64,000 bases of DNA from NCBI RefSeq assembly GCF_014195635.1, contig NZ_JACICC010000002.1:186001-250000 (forward strand), in the 5' to 3' direction. Each line of letters opens with the position of its first letter. Positions within the stretch are counted from its first letter, which is position 1. Both the position numbers and the translations under genes were made by a program. Shown piece by piece: positions 18,016-26,398 of this stretch. Below the pieces are notes generated by a model. The model was not told the DNA's origin and made no database searches. It saw only the letters and a list, made by a program, of their open reading frames with translations. This stretch comes from Pseudochelatococcus contaminans. Lineage in GTDB: Bacteria; Pseudomonadota; Alphaproteobacteria; Rhizobiales; Beijerinckiaceae.

Positions 18016-19343
18016 GCCCCCTCCTCCTCGTACAACTCCTGCGGGCGGCCGATGCTGATGTAGGTGAAGCCACGGCGCAGCAGATCGTTCGGCGGATAGA
18101 TGTTGCGCAGGTCCACCATGACGGGCTGGCGAAGCAAGGCCTTGACGCGGTCGAGATCGAGCGCGCGGAAGGCATCCCACTCCGTGACGATAACGAGCGC
18201 ATCCGCTCCGTCGATGGCCGAATAGGCATCCTTGGTGTAGGTCACGTCGTCGAGCACCAGCCTGGCCTGATCGATGCCCTCGGGATCGTAGGCGCGGATG
18301 GCTGCGCCCGCATCCTGCAGCGTGCGGATGACGGCAATGGACGGCGCCTCGCGCATGTCGTCGGTGTTGGGCTTGAAGGTGAGGCCCAGCACGGCGATGG
18401 TCTTGCCCGAAACGTTGCCGCCGCAAGCTGCGATCACCTTGCGCCCCATGGCGCGTTTGCGCACCTCGTTGACGGCGGAGACCGTCTCGACGATACGCAC
18501 AGGCGAGTCGGCATCCTGCGCGATTTTCACCAGCGCCATCGTATCCTTGGGGAAGCAGGAGCCGCCGTAACCCGGCCCCGCGTGCAGGAACTTGCCGCCG
18601 ATGCGGTTATCGAGGCCGATGCCGCGCGCCACCTCCTGCACGTTGGCTCCGACTTTCTCGCACAGATCGGCGATCTCGTTGATGAACGTGATCTTGGTGG
18701 CGAGGAAAGCGTTGGCCGCATATTTGATCAGTTCCGCCGTGCGGCGGTTGGTGACGATGAGCGGCGACTGGTTCAGATAGAGCGGGCGATAAAGCGCCCG
18801 CATCACCTCGGCAGCGCGCTCATCCTCCGTGCCCACGACAATGCGGTCCGGGCGCTTGAAGTCGCTGATAGCAGCGCCCTCGCGCAGAAACTCAGGATTG
18901 GAGACAACGGCGAAATCCGCATCCGGCCGCACCTCGCGGATGATGGCTTCCACGGCGTCGCCCGTGCCCACCGGCACGGTCGACTTCGTGACGATGACGG
19001 TATATCCGTCGATGGCCGCAGCGATCTCGCGTGCCGCCTGATGCACATAGGACAGATCCGCGTGCCCGTCCCCGCGCCGGGACGGCGTGCCGACGGCGAT
19101 GAAAACGGCATCGGCAGACCGCACGGCTTCCGTCAGATCCGTATCGAAGAAAAGACGGCCGGTGCGGACGTTATTGGCCACGAGTTCGGCCAGCCCCGGC
19201 TCGAAAATCGGGATTTGACCGGCTTTCAGCGCCTCGATCTTGGCCGGATCCTTGTCGACGCAGGTCACGTCATGGCCGAAATCGGCAAAGCATGCTCCCG
19301 ATACCAGCCCGACATAACCGGCGCCAATCATTGTTACGCGCAT
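18012..19343 (-). CDS. ugd: UDP-glucose 6-dehydrogenase
   Basis: A 443-residue enzyme that oxidises UDP-glucose to UDP-glucuronate with two NAD+, providing precursors for exopolysaccharide, lipopolysaccharide or capsule. The Rossmann motif MIGAGYVGLVSGACFADFGH opens the protein. The catalytic cysteine lies in GYGGSCFPKD (Cys263). The second nucleotide domain has VLGLTFKPNTDDMREAPS. ATG 19343 has AGGAA nine bases upstream; the longer ORF is unsupported. It forms a two-gene unit with ybaK. Confidence 0.96.
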   Translation of the reverse strand: MRVTMIGAGYVGLVSGACFADFGHDVTCVDKDPAKIEALKAGQIPIFEPGLAELVANNVRTGRLFFDTDLTEAVRSADAVFIAVGTPSRRGDGHADLSYVHQAAREIAAAIDGYTVIVTKSTVPVGTGDAVEAIIREVRPDADFAVVSNPEFLREGAAISDFKRPDRIVVGTEDERAAEVMRALYRPLYLNQSPLIVTNRRTAELIKYAANAFLATKITFINEIADLCEKVGANVQEVARGIGLDNRIGGKFLHAGPGYGGSCFPKDTMALVKIAQDADSPVRIVETVSAVNEVRKRAMGRKVIAACGGNVSGKTIAVLGLTFKPNTDDMREAPSIAVIRTLQDAGAAIRAYDPEGIDQARLVLDDVTYTKDAYSAIDGADALVIVTEWDAFRALDLDRVKALLRQPVMVDLRNIYPPNDLLRRGFTYISIGRPQELYEEEGA

Positions 19344-19398
19344 ATTACCGTTCCTGCTTGCTGTTATACCAGCGGCGCCGATCCGGCACCGCACAGGC

Positions 19399-20958
19399 TC
19401 ATGAAGCGCCGCTCGCCCCGGCAACCACACTGCCGATACGCCGGCCGTTCATATCCGCGACCTCGAAACGCCAGCCGTTCCAGATGAACGCCTCGCCTTC
19501 TTCCGGCAGGTGGCCAAGATGGGCCAGCATGAACCCGGCCAGCGTGGTGAAGTCGCCGTCCTCGTCCATATCCTCAAGCTGCAGCACGCGCTCGACCTCG
19601 TCGATGGCCATGCGCCCGTCGAGCATCCATGCGCCATCTTCGCGCCGCACGGCCTCTGCCTTCTCTTCCCCGGCCAGTTCCGGCAGATCGCCGGCGATGG
19701 CGACGAGCACGTCGGTTGCCGTCACAACGCCCTCGAAGGTGCCGTGCTCGTCAACCACAATGGCCAGATGGACGTTGGCTTCCCTGAAGTTCTCAAGCAG
19801 CCGCAGCACGGGCATGGTGTCGTTGACATAAAGCGGCGCGCGCACCGCCGTCGCCAGATCGATCGTGCCGGTCAGGCGCTGTTGCTCCAGCAGATCCTTG
19901 GCGTGAACGACGCCGATGACATTATCCACCTCGCCCCGGCAAACGGGAAAGCGCGAGCGTCCGCTCTGGTTGATCTCCCGCAGCACCACCTCGGGCGGGT
20001 CGGCCGCGTCAAGCCAGATCGTGTCGACGCGCGGCACCATGATGGAACGCACGTTGCGCTCCCCGAGGGTCAGGACGCGCTCGATCATACTGCTCTCGGC
20101 AGCAGTGAACGCCGTTCCACCACCGCCGGTGGAGATGATCGCCGCGACCTCCTCGGACGCCTCGGACGTATCCTTGCCGCCGCGCAGGATGCGCAGCACG
20201 GCGCGCGCCGTGCGGTCGCGCAGATCCGTGCTAGTCACGCGCTTCTGCACGTTTCGCCGGCCAAGCTGGTTCGCCGCCTCCACCAGAATGGAGAAGCCGA
20301 TGGCGGCGTAGAGGTAGCCCTTGGGAATGTGATAGCCGAGACCTTCGACAATCAGGCTGAAGCCGATCATCAGCAGGAAGCCGAGGCAGAGGATGACCAC
20401 GGTCGGGTGGCGGCTGACGAAGTTCATCAGCGGACGGCTGGCGATCATCATCACCACGACGGCCACGATGACAGCGATCATCATCACCGACAGATCCTTC
20501 ACCATGCCGACGGCGGTGATGACCGAATCCAGCGAGAACACCGCGTCAAGCACGACGATCTGGGCGATGACGTGCCAGAAGACCGCATAGGCCCCGGACG
20601 ACGCCTTGGCGGCCGTGTGCCCTTCCAGCCGCTCATGCAGCTCTGACGTGCCCTTGAAGAGCAGGAAGGCGCCGCCGCCGATGAGGATCACGTCCCGCCA
20701 GGATATCTCCGCCCCGAGAATGGTGATGATGGGCTGCGTAAGCGTCACGATCCACGAGATCGAGGCCAGCAGCGCCAGGCGCATGATGAGCGCCAGCGAC
20801 AGACCGATGATGCGCGCCTTGTTGCGCTGCTCGGGCGGTAGCTTGTCGGCGAGAATGGCGATAAAGATGAGGTTGTCGATCCCGAGGACGACCTCGAGCA
20901 CGATAAGCGTGGCCAGACCGGCCCAAGCGGAGGGGTCCGCAATCCATTCCATAGACAT
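19399..20958 (-). CDS. TerC-CBS-CorC_HlyC membrane protein (YoaE/YegH type)
   Basis: A 519-residue protein with three parts. Residues 1-240 are a TerC-family membrane domain whose paired acidic motifs [14 protein letters not shown] and [15 protein letters not shown] resemble manganese exporters (Alx, TerC). Residues of about 300-420 hold two CBS domains ([29 protein letters not shown]). The C-terminus is the CorC_HlyC transporter-associated domain. The architecture equals E. coli YoaE and YegH. Metal ion export controlled by nucleotide binding is inferred. It lies just upstream of ugd on the same strand, about 55 bp apart. Confidence 0.9.
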   Translation of the reverse strand: MSMEWIADPSAWAGLATLIVLEVVLGIDNLIFIAILADKLPPEQRNKARIIGLSLALIMRLALLASISWIVTLTQPIITILGAEISWRDVILIGGGAFLLFKGTSELHERLEGHTAAKASSGAYAVFWHVIAQIVVLDAVFSLDSVITAVGMVKDLSVMMIAVIVAVVVMMIASRPLMNFVSRHPTVVILCLGFLLMIGFSLIVEGLGYHIPKGYLYAAIGFSILVEAANQLGRRNVQKRVTSTDLRDRTARAVLRILRGGKDTSEASEEVAAIISTGGGGTAFTAAESSMIERVLTLGERNVRSIMVPRVDTIWLDAADPPEVVLREINQSGRSRFPVCRGEVDNVIGVVHAKDLLEQQRLTGTIDLATAVRAPLYVNDTMPVLRLLENFREANVHLAIVVDEHGTFEGVVTATDVLVAIAGDLPELAGEEKAEAVRREDGAWMLDGRMAIDEVERVLQLEDMDEDGDFTTLAGFMLAHLGHLPEEGEAFIWNGWRFEVADMNGRRIGSVVAGASGAS

Positions 20959-21293
20959 CAGACGATTTCCGCGACTGTTTCAGGCTGGGAGAAAGCGGGC
21001 CGGACCAATGGTGCGCAGGCTGGCGACAGGCAGCAGATGCAACAGCTTCCCAAAATACTCCCCGCTTCGAATCGCGTTATACAACAGCTCGGTTCGCCAG
21101 CGGGGGACACAAAGGGCTCCATGATCTCGACAGGCGCGCATTGCGCACGCTGCCGCTATCATAAGCGCAGCGCCATGCCGCCAACAACCCCCGTTTGCAA
21201 CCTCGCAACAAAAAAACGCATGAAACACGCTCTACCCGGGAATAGAATCGATTTCAGATCCGTATACCCAACATGAAACGTGACAGGACGCCC
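20959..21293. other. Divergent region between terC-like gene and sigma factor gene
   Basis: No ORF is supported. On the minus strand the leader of the TerC gene contains GGAGTA and a possible closing stem (arms 20992-20999 and 21061-21068). On the plus strand an ECF-type promoter can be proposed at its right end. Confidence 0.4.
21239..21265 (+). promoter_or_regulatory. Candidate ECF-type autoregulatory promoter
   Basis: GGAAT, a 17-base spacer and CGTAT resemble the -35 and -10 pattern of ECF sigma promoters (GGAAC-N16/17-CGT). Transcription from it would begin close to the ATG at 21273, which supports a start codon further downstream. It is inferred from one instance only. Confidence 0.35.
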
Positions 21294-21899
21294 GTGAACG
21301 TCAGTGCTTCGGAAACGCCCGCCGCTCACAGCGGCGATGGCGATGGCCTTGATGTGGTTGGCGAATTGCCGGCGTTGCGCCGCTACGCGCTGAGCCTGAC
21401 GCGCGATGCGACGGACGCCGAGGATCTCGTCCACGACGCTCTGCTGCGCGCCTACGAAAAGCGTGGCGGCTTTCGTGCGGAAAAGGGCCTGCGCCCGTGG
21501 CTGCTGGCGATCCTGCATAATATTTTCGTCGACCGGCTGCGTTCACGGCGAAGCGAGCGCAAACGTATGGAAGCGCTGGCCGGGGATATAAATGCCGACC
21601 CTGCGGCGCGCCAGCATGGGCCGCAGCAGGATCACGCATTGCGGCTGGCACAGGTGCGCGAAGCGTTCATGGCCTTGCCGGAGGAGCAGCGCGCCGTGCT
21701 GCACCTTATCACCATCGAGGGGTTGGGCTATGGCGAGGCCGCGCAGGCGCTGGACGTGCCGGTCGGCACCGTGATGTCGCGCCTCTCCCGCGCCAGGGCG
21801 GCGCTGCGCGCGTTCGAGGAGCAGCCCGCCCGCCCCAGGGAGGCGGCCGGCGTTACCCATCTGCGTGTGGTAGGAGGCACCGATGACACATCTGCATGA
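21294..21899 (+). CDS. ECF-type RNA polymerase sigma factor
   Basis: A 201-residue sigma-70 family protein with only regions 2 and 4. Region 2 spans ALSLTRDATDAEDLVHDALLRAYEK and RPWLLAILHNIFVDRLRSRR. Region 4 is MALPEEQRAVLHLITIEGLGYGEAAQALDVPVGTVMSRLSRARAAL. GTG 21294 has AGGA five bases upstream and suits the proposed promoter; ATG 21273 would add seven residues. It overlaps the next gene by 17 bp, the usual arrangement with a cognate anti-sigma factor. The inducing signal is not visible. Confidence 0.9.
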   Translation: MNVSASETPAAHSGDGDGLDVVGELPALRRYALSLTRDATDAEDLVHDALLRAYEKRGGFRAEKGLRPWLLAILHNIFVDRLRSRRSERKRMEALAGDINADPAARQHGPQQDHALRLAQVREAFMALPEEQRAVLHLITIEGLGYGEAAQALDVPVGTVMSRLSRARAALRAFEEQPARPREAAGVTHLRVVGGTDDTSA

Positions 21900-22659
21900 C
21901 AGTGCGCATGATCCTGTCGTTGAGACCGATCTGCAACGCTATATCGACGGGCATATATCCCTGCCCCGCCGCATCGCGGTGGAAGCGCACCTCGCCGCGC
22001 GCCCCGAACTGGCCGCCCGCGTGATGCAGGATATGCGCCTGCGTGACGAGCTGACGCTCGCATTGGCGCAGGTGCAGCCGGCTCCCCGCCCGGAAACCGG
22101 ACAGGCCGCCCGCCGTCTGTCCCGGGCGTTGCGCTGGGGACGGCGTTCCGAGGCCTTGCGCCGCCTCGCGGCTGTCGGCATGTTCCTCGCCATCGGCTGG
22201 TTCGCGCATGCGGAATATGGCGCGCTGGGCATCGGCAAGGTATCCGCCTCGGGGCTGCCGCCGGCATTCGTCGAGGAGGCCATCGACCGCTTCGACGAAC
22301 GTCCATCCGTTATCCGCGAGAGCAGTGGCGGCGCTTACGATCCGCTGCACATCCTCGCGGAAACCGCGATTGCGCTCCCGGCCCTGCCGGACGACTGGCA
22401 GGTGCAGGATGTCGCGGTCGCGCCGTCCGCCTATGGCCCCGGCGTGGGATTGTCGATTGCAACGCCCGATATGGGCTCCATATCGCTGATCGCCCTGCGC
22501 CCCGGCGTTTTCGATGTCGTGCCGGTCACGATTGCGCACAGGGGCGAGCTTGCCGTCGCTTACTGGCAGATTGGCGACGTGGCCTATGCGCTCGTCACGC
22601 AGGAGGGCGCGCGCGAAATCGATGAGGCGGCCAGCCGCCTGCTGCGAACCCTCTACTGA
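21883..22659 (+). CDS. Membrane anti-sigma factor
   Basis: A 258-residue protein with a short cytoplasmic N-terminal helix bundle (DLQRYIDGHISLPRRIAVEAHLAARPELAA), one membrane helix near residue 95 (LAAVGMFLAIGWFAHA) and a periplasmic C-terminal domain. The N-terminus has the anti-sigma-domain look but lacks the HxxxCxxC zinc motif; the protein has no cysteine. The overlap with the sigma gene supports the pairing. Signal release could be by proteolysis or conformational change; neither can be read here. Confidence 0.82.
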   Translation: MTHLHDSAHDPVVETDLQRYIDGHISLPRRIAVEAHLAARPELAARVMQDMRLRDELTLALAQVQPAPRPETGQAARRLSRALRWGRRSEALRRLAAVGMFLAIGWFAHAEYGALGIGKVSASGLPPAFVEEAIDRFDERPSVIRESSGGAYDPLHILAETAIALPALPDDWQVQDVAVAPSAYGPGVGLSIATPDMGSISLIALRPGVFDVVPVTIAHRGELAVAYWQIGDVAYALVTQEGAREIDEAASRLLRTLY

Positions 22660-22730
22660 CGTTCCGCCGGCCCGCGCCGGTGGAGATCACCTCGGATGAT
22701 CCTTTCAATATCGCTTCTCTGGAGTTGACA

Positions 22731-23456
22731 ATGAACAACCCGCAACCCGGTTTCGGCTGGCAGAACACCGCCCGCACCGTCGACCGCGCCGCGTTCGACG
22801 AGGGCCTGCGCCAGCACATGCTGCGCATCTACAATTATATGTGCCTTGGCCTCGTGGTCACGGGCGTCGTCGCCTTCATCGTCGGCACCACGCCGGCGCT
22901 GTACGTGCCGATTTTCTCCACCCCGCTGAAGTGGGTGGTGATGCTGGCTCCGCTCGCCTTCGTGCTGTTCTTCTCGTTCCGCATCGACAAGATTTCCGCC
23001 AGCGGCGCGCAGACCCTGTTCTGGGCCTTCTGCGCCGTGATGGGCCTGTCACTGGCCTCGATCTTCCTGGTGTTCACCGGCACCAGCATCGCCCGCACGT
23101 TCTTCATCACGGCGGCGATGTTCGGCGCAACCAGCCTTTACGGCTACACCACGAAGCGTGACCTGTCGCAGTTCGGCTCGTTCCTGATCATGGGCCTGAT
23201 CGGCGTCATCATCGCCAGCCTCGTGAACCTGTTCATCGGTTCGACCATGCTGCAGTTCGCGGTGTCGGTGATCGGCGTGCTGGTGTTCGTCGGCCTGACC
23301 GCATGGGACACGCAGAGCATCAAGGAGCAGTACTCCGAAAACTTTGCCTACGAGTCGCAGCAGAAGCTCGCCATCTTCGGCGCATTCTCGCTGTACCTCA
23401 ACTTCATCAACATGTTCCAGTTGCTGCTGTCCCTCACCGGCCAGCGTCAGGAATAA
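22731..23456 (+). CDS. Bax inhibitor-1 / YccA family membrane protein
   Basis: A 241-residue protein with seven hydrophobic helices. The family signatures are YNYMCLGLVVTGVVAF, GATSLYGYTTKRDLSQFGSF, and the C-terminal LTAWDTQSIKEQY and GAFSLYLNFINMF, which carry the aspartates of the proton/calcium-responsive site. Bacterial homologues conduct calcium or regulate FtsH. ATG 22731 follows GGAG by seven bases. It lies 70 bp past the anti-sigma gene and may share its transcript. Confidence 0.92.
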   Translation: MNNPQPGFGWQNTARTVDRAAFDEGLRQHMLRIYNYMCLGLVVTGVVAFIVGTTPALYVPIFSTPLKWVVMLAPLAFVLFFSFRIDKISASGAQTLFWAFCAVMGLSLASIFLVFTGTSIARTFFITAAMFGATSLYGYTTKRDLSQFGSFLIMGLIGVIIASLVNLFIGSTMLQFAVSVIGVLVFVGLTAWDTQSIKEQYSENFAYESQQKLAIFGAFSLYLNFINMFQLLLSLTGQRQE

Positions 23457-23620
23457 TCCGTCAGGCAGCATGCTCCGCAATCCAGCCATGCGGATGCCCA
23501 CTTGACCGATACTCGTGACTTGACCAAGACCCGGCGACGCTCCATCTCAGGGGAAGCCGCCGCCGGGAGACGATATAATAATCAGCCGCCCGGGCGACGG
23601 CGGTTCGGGAGGTTTAGCCA

Positions 23621-24280
23621 GTGTCCCAATCGACCAGCGCCAGTTCGGGCCCGGTTCCGAATATCCGCCAGCGCCCGCCCGGACGGCGGCTCTGGGCCAT
23701 TCTCAGAGCGCTGGCGCGCGATACGAGCCGAGAGCGTATCTCGGTCGGTGACTTGCTGGAAACCATGCGTGACCGCGCTTTCGGCGCGCTGATGTTCATT
23801 TTCGCCTTTCCCAACATTCTGCCCACGCCACCCGGCACCTCGGCCGTGCTCGGCCTGCCGCTGGTCTTCCTGTCCGCACAGCTCATGTTCGGCCGCAAGC
23901 CGTGGCTGCCGAAGGTCATCGCCAGCCGCTCCATGGCGCGCAAGGACTTCGCCGCCGTAACGGAGCGCGCCGTGCCGTGGCTTTTCCGCGCGGAGAAGCT
24001 GCTGCGGCCACGGTTGATCGTGCTGGCCAGCCCGCCGGCCGAATACGTGACCGGCGCCATCTGCTTCTTGCTGTCCGTGATCCTGCTGCTGCCGATCCCG
24101 CTGGGCAACATGCTGCCCGCGCTGGCCATCTGCCTGTTTTCCCTCGGCATTCTTGGCCGCGACGGCGTGTGGATCCTGCTCGGGGTGGTGGCCACCATCG
24201 TTTCGCTCATCGTCGTGAGCGGTGTGGTCTATGCCTTCGTCAAAAGCGCGATCTTCATCATCTCCAACGCTTTCGGATAA
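23621..24280 (+). CDS. exoD: ExoD-family exopolysaccharide synthesis protein
   Basis: A 219-residue inner-membrane protein of the ExoD family. ISVGDLLETMRDRAFGALMFIFAFPNILPTPPGTSAVLGLPL is the conserved N-terminal region, read in two parts around residues 41-82, and three hydrophobic segments follow. ExoD was defined in Sinorhizobium meliloti, where it affects exopolysaccharide production and alkaline tolerance; the biochemical role is unknown. Translation starts at GTG with GGAGG about eight bases upstream. It converges on pbpC. Confidence 0.85.
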   Translation: MSQSTSASSGPVPNIRQRPPGRRLWAILRALARDTSRERISVGDLLETMRDRAFGALMFIFAFPNILPTPPGTSAVLGLPLVFLSAQLMFGRKPWLPKVIASRSMARKDFAAVTERAVPWLFRAEKLLRPRLIVLASPPAEYVTGAICFLLSVILLLPIPLGNMLPALAICLFSLGILGRDGVWILLGVVATIVSLIVVSGVVYAFVKSAIFIISNAFG

Positions 24281-24292
24281 CGCGGCACACCC

Positions 24293-26395
24293 CTACCGCA
24301 ACCGCACGTTGACGTGATCGGCGTTGCCGCGCGCATCGATCACCGACAGCCGTGCGAAGCCCGCGCCATCCGGCTGCCACGATGTTTCCCGCCGGATGCT
24401 ACCCTGCTGCACCGGCTTGCCGTCGACCAGCCACGTCAGCGGCAGCGCCCCGCCAGTGGCCTTGAGCGCCAACGACTGCAACAGCCCGGCCCCATCCGCA
24501 AAACCCAGATCGATCACCGCACCATCGGGCGGATAGGCGATGCGCAGCGGCGCGGTAACCGTCGCGAGGATCGTACCCGGCGCATCACGGCGCAGATGCC
24601 GCAGCGGCGGCGGCAGGCTGGCAGAGGTGGAGACGGTCAAGCGGCCCGACGGCGCGACAACCGGCACAGGCTCTCGGCCCAGCCGCGCGAAGGCATCGAA
24701 CAGCAGGGGCGCGGCAGTGTTGCGCGCCAGCAAACCCGGCACCGCGCCGCCATCGGGACGCCCAAGCCACACGGCAATCGTGGTATGCCGGTCAAAGCCC
24801 GCCGCAACGGCGTCACGATAACCATAGGATGTGCCCGTCTTGTAGGCGATGCGGCCCGGCAGCGCGTTGTGAGGTGCGGGAGCCCCGCGCAGGATGTCGG
24901 CCACGTACCACGCCGCCACTGGCCCGACGAATGCGGGGCGCGGCGCGCCCTCCCCATCATCGGGGCGATACCGCAACACCGGCACCGCGCCGCCGCGCGC
25001 CAGCCCTGAAAACGCCGCTGCCATATCCGTGAGGCGCAACCCCAACCCGCCGAGCGCAATGGCAAGGCCCGGCTCGCCGGCATCCTTCGGCATCTCCACC
25101 GCCACTCCGGATGCGCGCAGCCGCGTGAGAAACTGCACCGGGCCGACCTCCGCCAGCAGGGCCACGGCGGGAATGTTCAACGACAGTTGCAACGCCTTGC
25201 GCGCGGTGACGGTGCCCTGAAACGTCTGGTCGAAATTCTCCGGCGCATAAAGGCCATAGCGCGTGGGCCTGTCCTCCAGAATGGTTTCGGGATGCGCCAG
25301 CCCCGCCTCGAAGGCCATGGCATAGATGAACGGTTTCAGCACCGATCCGGGCGAGCGCACGGCGCGCGCTGCATCCACCCAACCGGCGCGCTCGGCTGCG
25401 CCATAATCCGCCGCGCCCACATGTGCCCTCACCTCGCCGGTGGCGTTGTCGACCACCACGATAGCCGCCGACAGATACGGGCCGATCCGCGCCGCGGCCT
25501 CACGCGCCAGTGCCTCCATGGAAGCCTGCAAGCCAGCGTCGATCGTGGTGCGGTGAACGCCCGCTTCGGGCCGCGCATCCCGCACCTCCTGCGCGACATG
25601 GGGGGCCAGCATGGGAAAAGGCCGCCGCGCGTCCGGTACTGGTGCGGCGCGTGCAGCCTCCGCCTCTGCTGCGCTGACAACCCCACGCTCCACCGCCCTG
25701 TCCAGCACACGGTCGCGGGCAATGCGCGCCCGCGCGGGGGAGCGGTCGGGACGGCGCGCTTCGGGGGATTGCGGCAGCGCCACCAGCAGCGCCGCTTCCG
25801 CCGTGGACAGGCGGCGCGGCTCCTTGCCGAAATAGGCGAGGCTTGCGGCGCGCACGCCTTCCAGATTGCCGCCATAGGGAGCGAGATTAAGATAGAATGA
25901 CAGGATCTCGGCCTTGGAAAAGCGCCGTTCCAGTTCCACGGCACGCACGGCCTGCCGCAGCTTGGCCTTGAACGAGCGCTCGCTGCGCGGCTCCATCAGC
26001 CGGGCCACCTGCATGGTCAGCGTCGAGCCGCCAGACACGATGCGCCCGCTCGTCAGCATCTGATAAGCCGCGCGCCCCACTGCCAGCGGGTCTACGCCAT
26101 CGTGCGCGTGAAAGCGCCTATCCTCGTAGGCAATCAGCAGATCGATGAAACGCGGATCGACATCGGCGACGGTGGCAGGCAGACGCCAGCGTCCGTCATC
26201 GAACGTGAACGCGCGCAGCAATGTGCCGTTGCGGTCGAGGACGACGGCAGAGTGTTGCCGTACCGGCGTGAGATCGAGTTGCGGCAGCGTCGCGGCGAAC
26301 CGCCAGACGCCGATACCTGCCAACGCCACGATGACCGCCACAGCCAGCGCGGCCACGACCAGAACACGGCGCATCCTCGCCGCAGCACCCATCAT
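24293..26395 (-). CDS. pbpC: Penicillin-binding protein 1C
   Basis: A 700-residue bifunctional peptidoglycan synthase on the periplasmic side of the inner membrane. One N-terminal membrane helix precedes a GT51 glycosyltransferase (EDRRFHAHDGVDP near residue 90, GGSTLTMQVARL, ELERRFSKAEILSFYLN). The transpeptidase domain has SVLK as the active-site SxxK near residue 348, SLN in LQLSLNIPAV, and KTG in YKTGTSYGYRD near residue 517. A C-terminal BiPBP_C domain follows. The start lies four bases after the alpha-2-macroglobulin stop, so both are co-transcribed. Confidence 0.95.
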   Translation of the reverse strand: MMGAAARMRRVLVVAALAVAVIVALAGIGVWRFAATLPQLDLTPVRQHSAVVLDRNGTLLRAFTFDDGRWRLPATVADVDPRFIDLLIAYEDRRFHAHDGVDPLAVGRAAYQMLTSGRIVSGGSTLTMQVARLMEPRSERSFKAKLRQAVRAVELERRFSKAEILSFYLNLAPYGGNLEGVRAASLAYFGKEPRRLSTAEAALLVALPQSPEARRPDRSPARARIARDRVLDRAVERGVVSAAEAEAARAAPVPDARRPFPMLAPHVAQEVRDARPEAGVHRTTIDAGLQASMEALAREAAARIGPYLSAAIVVVDNATGEVRAHVGAADYGAAERAGWVDAARAVRSPGSVLKPFIYAMAFEAGLAHPETILEDRPTRYGLYAPENFDQTFQGTVTARKALQLSLNIPAVALLAEVGPVQFLTRLRASGVAVEMPKDAGEPGLAIALGGLGLRLTDMAAAFSGLARGGAVPVLRYRPDDGEGAPRPAFVGPVAAWYVADILRGAPAPHNALPGRIAYKTGTSYGYRDAVAAGFDRHTTIAVWLGRPDGGAVPGLLARNTAAPLLFDAFARLGREPVPVVAPSGRLTVSTSASLPPPLRHLRRDAPGTILATVTAPLRIAYPPDGAVIDLGFADGAGLLQSLALKATGGALPLTWLVDGKPVQQGSIRRETSWQPDGAGFARLSVIDARGNADHVNVRLR

Positions 26396-26398
26396 CGT

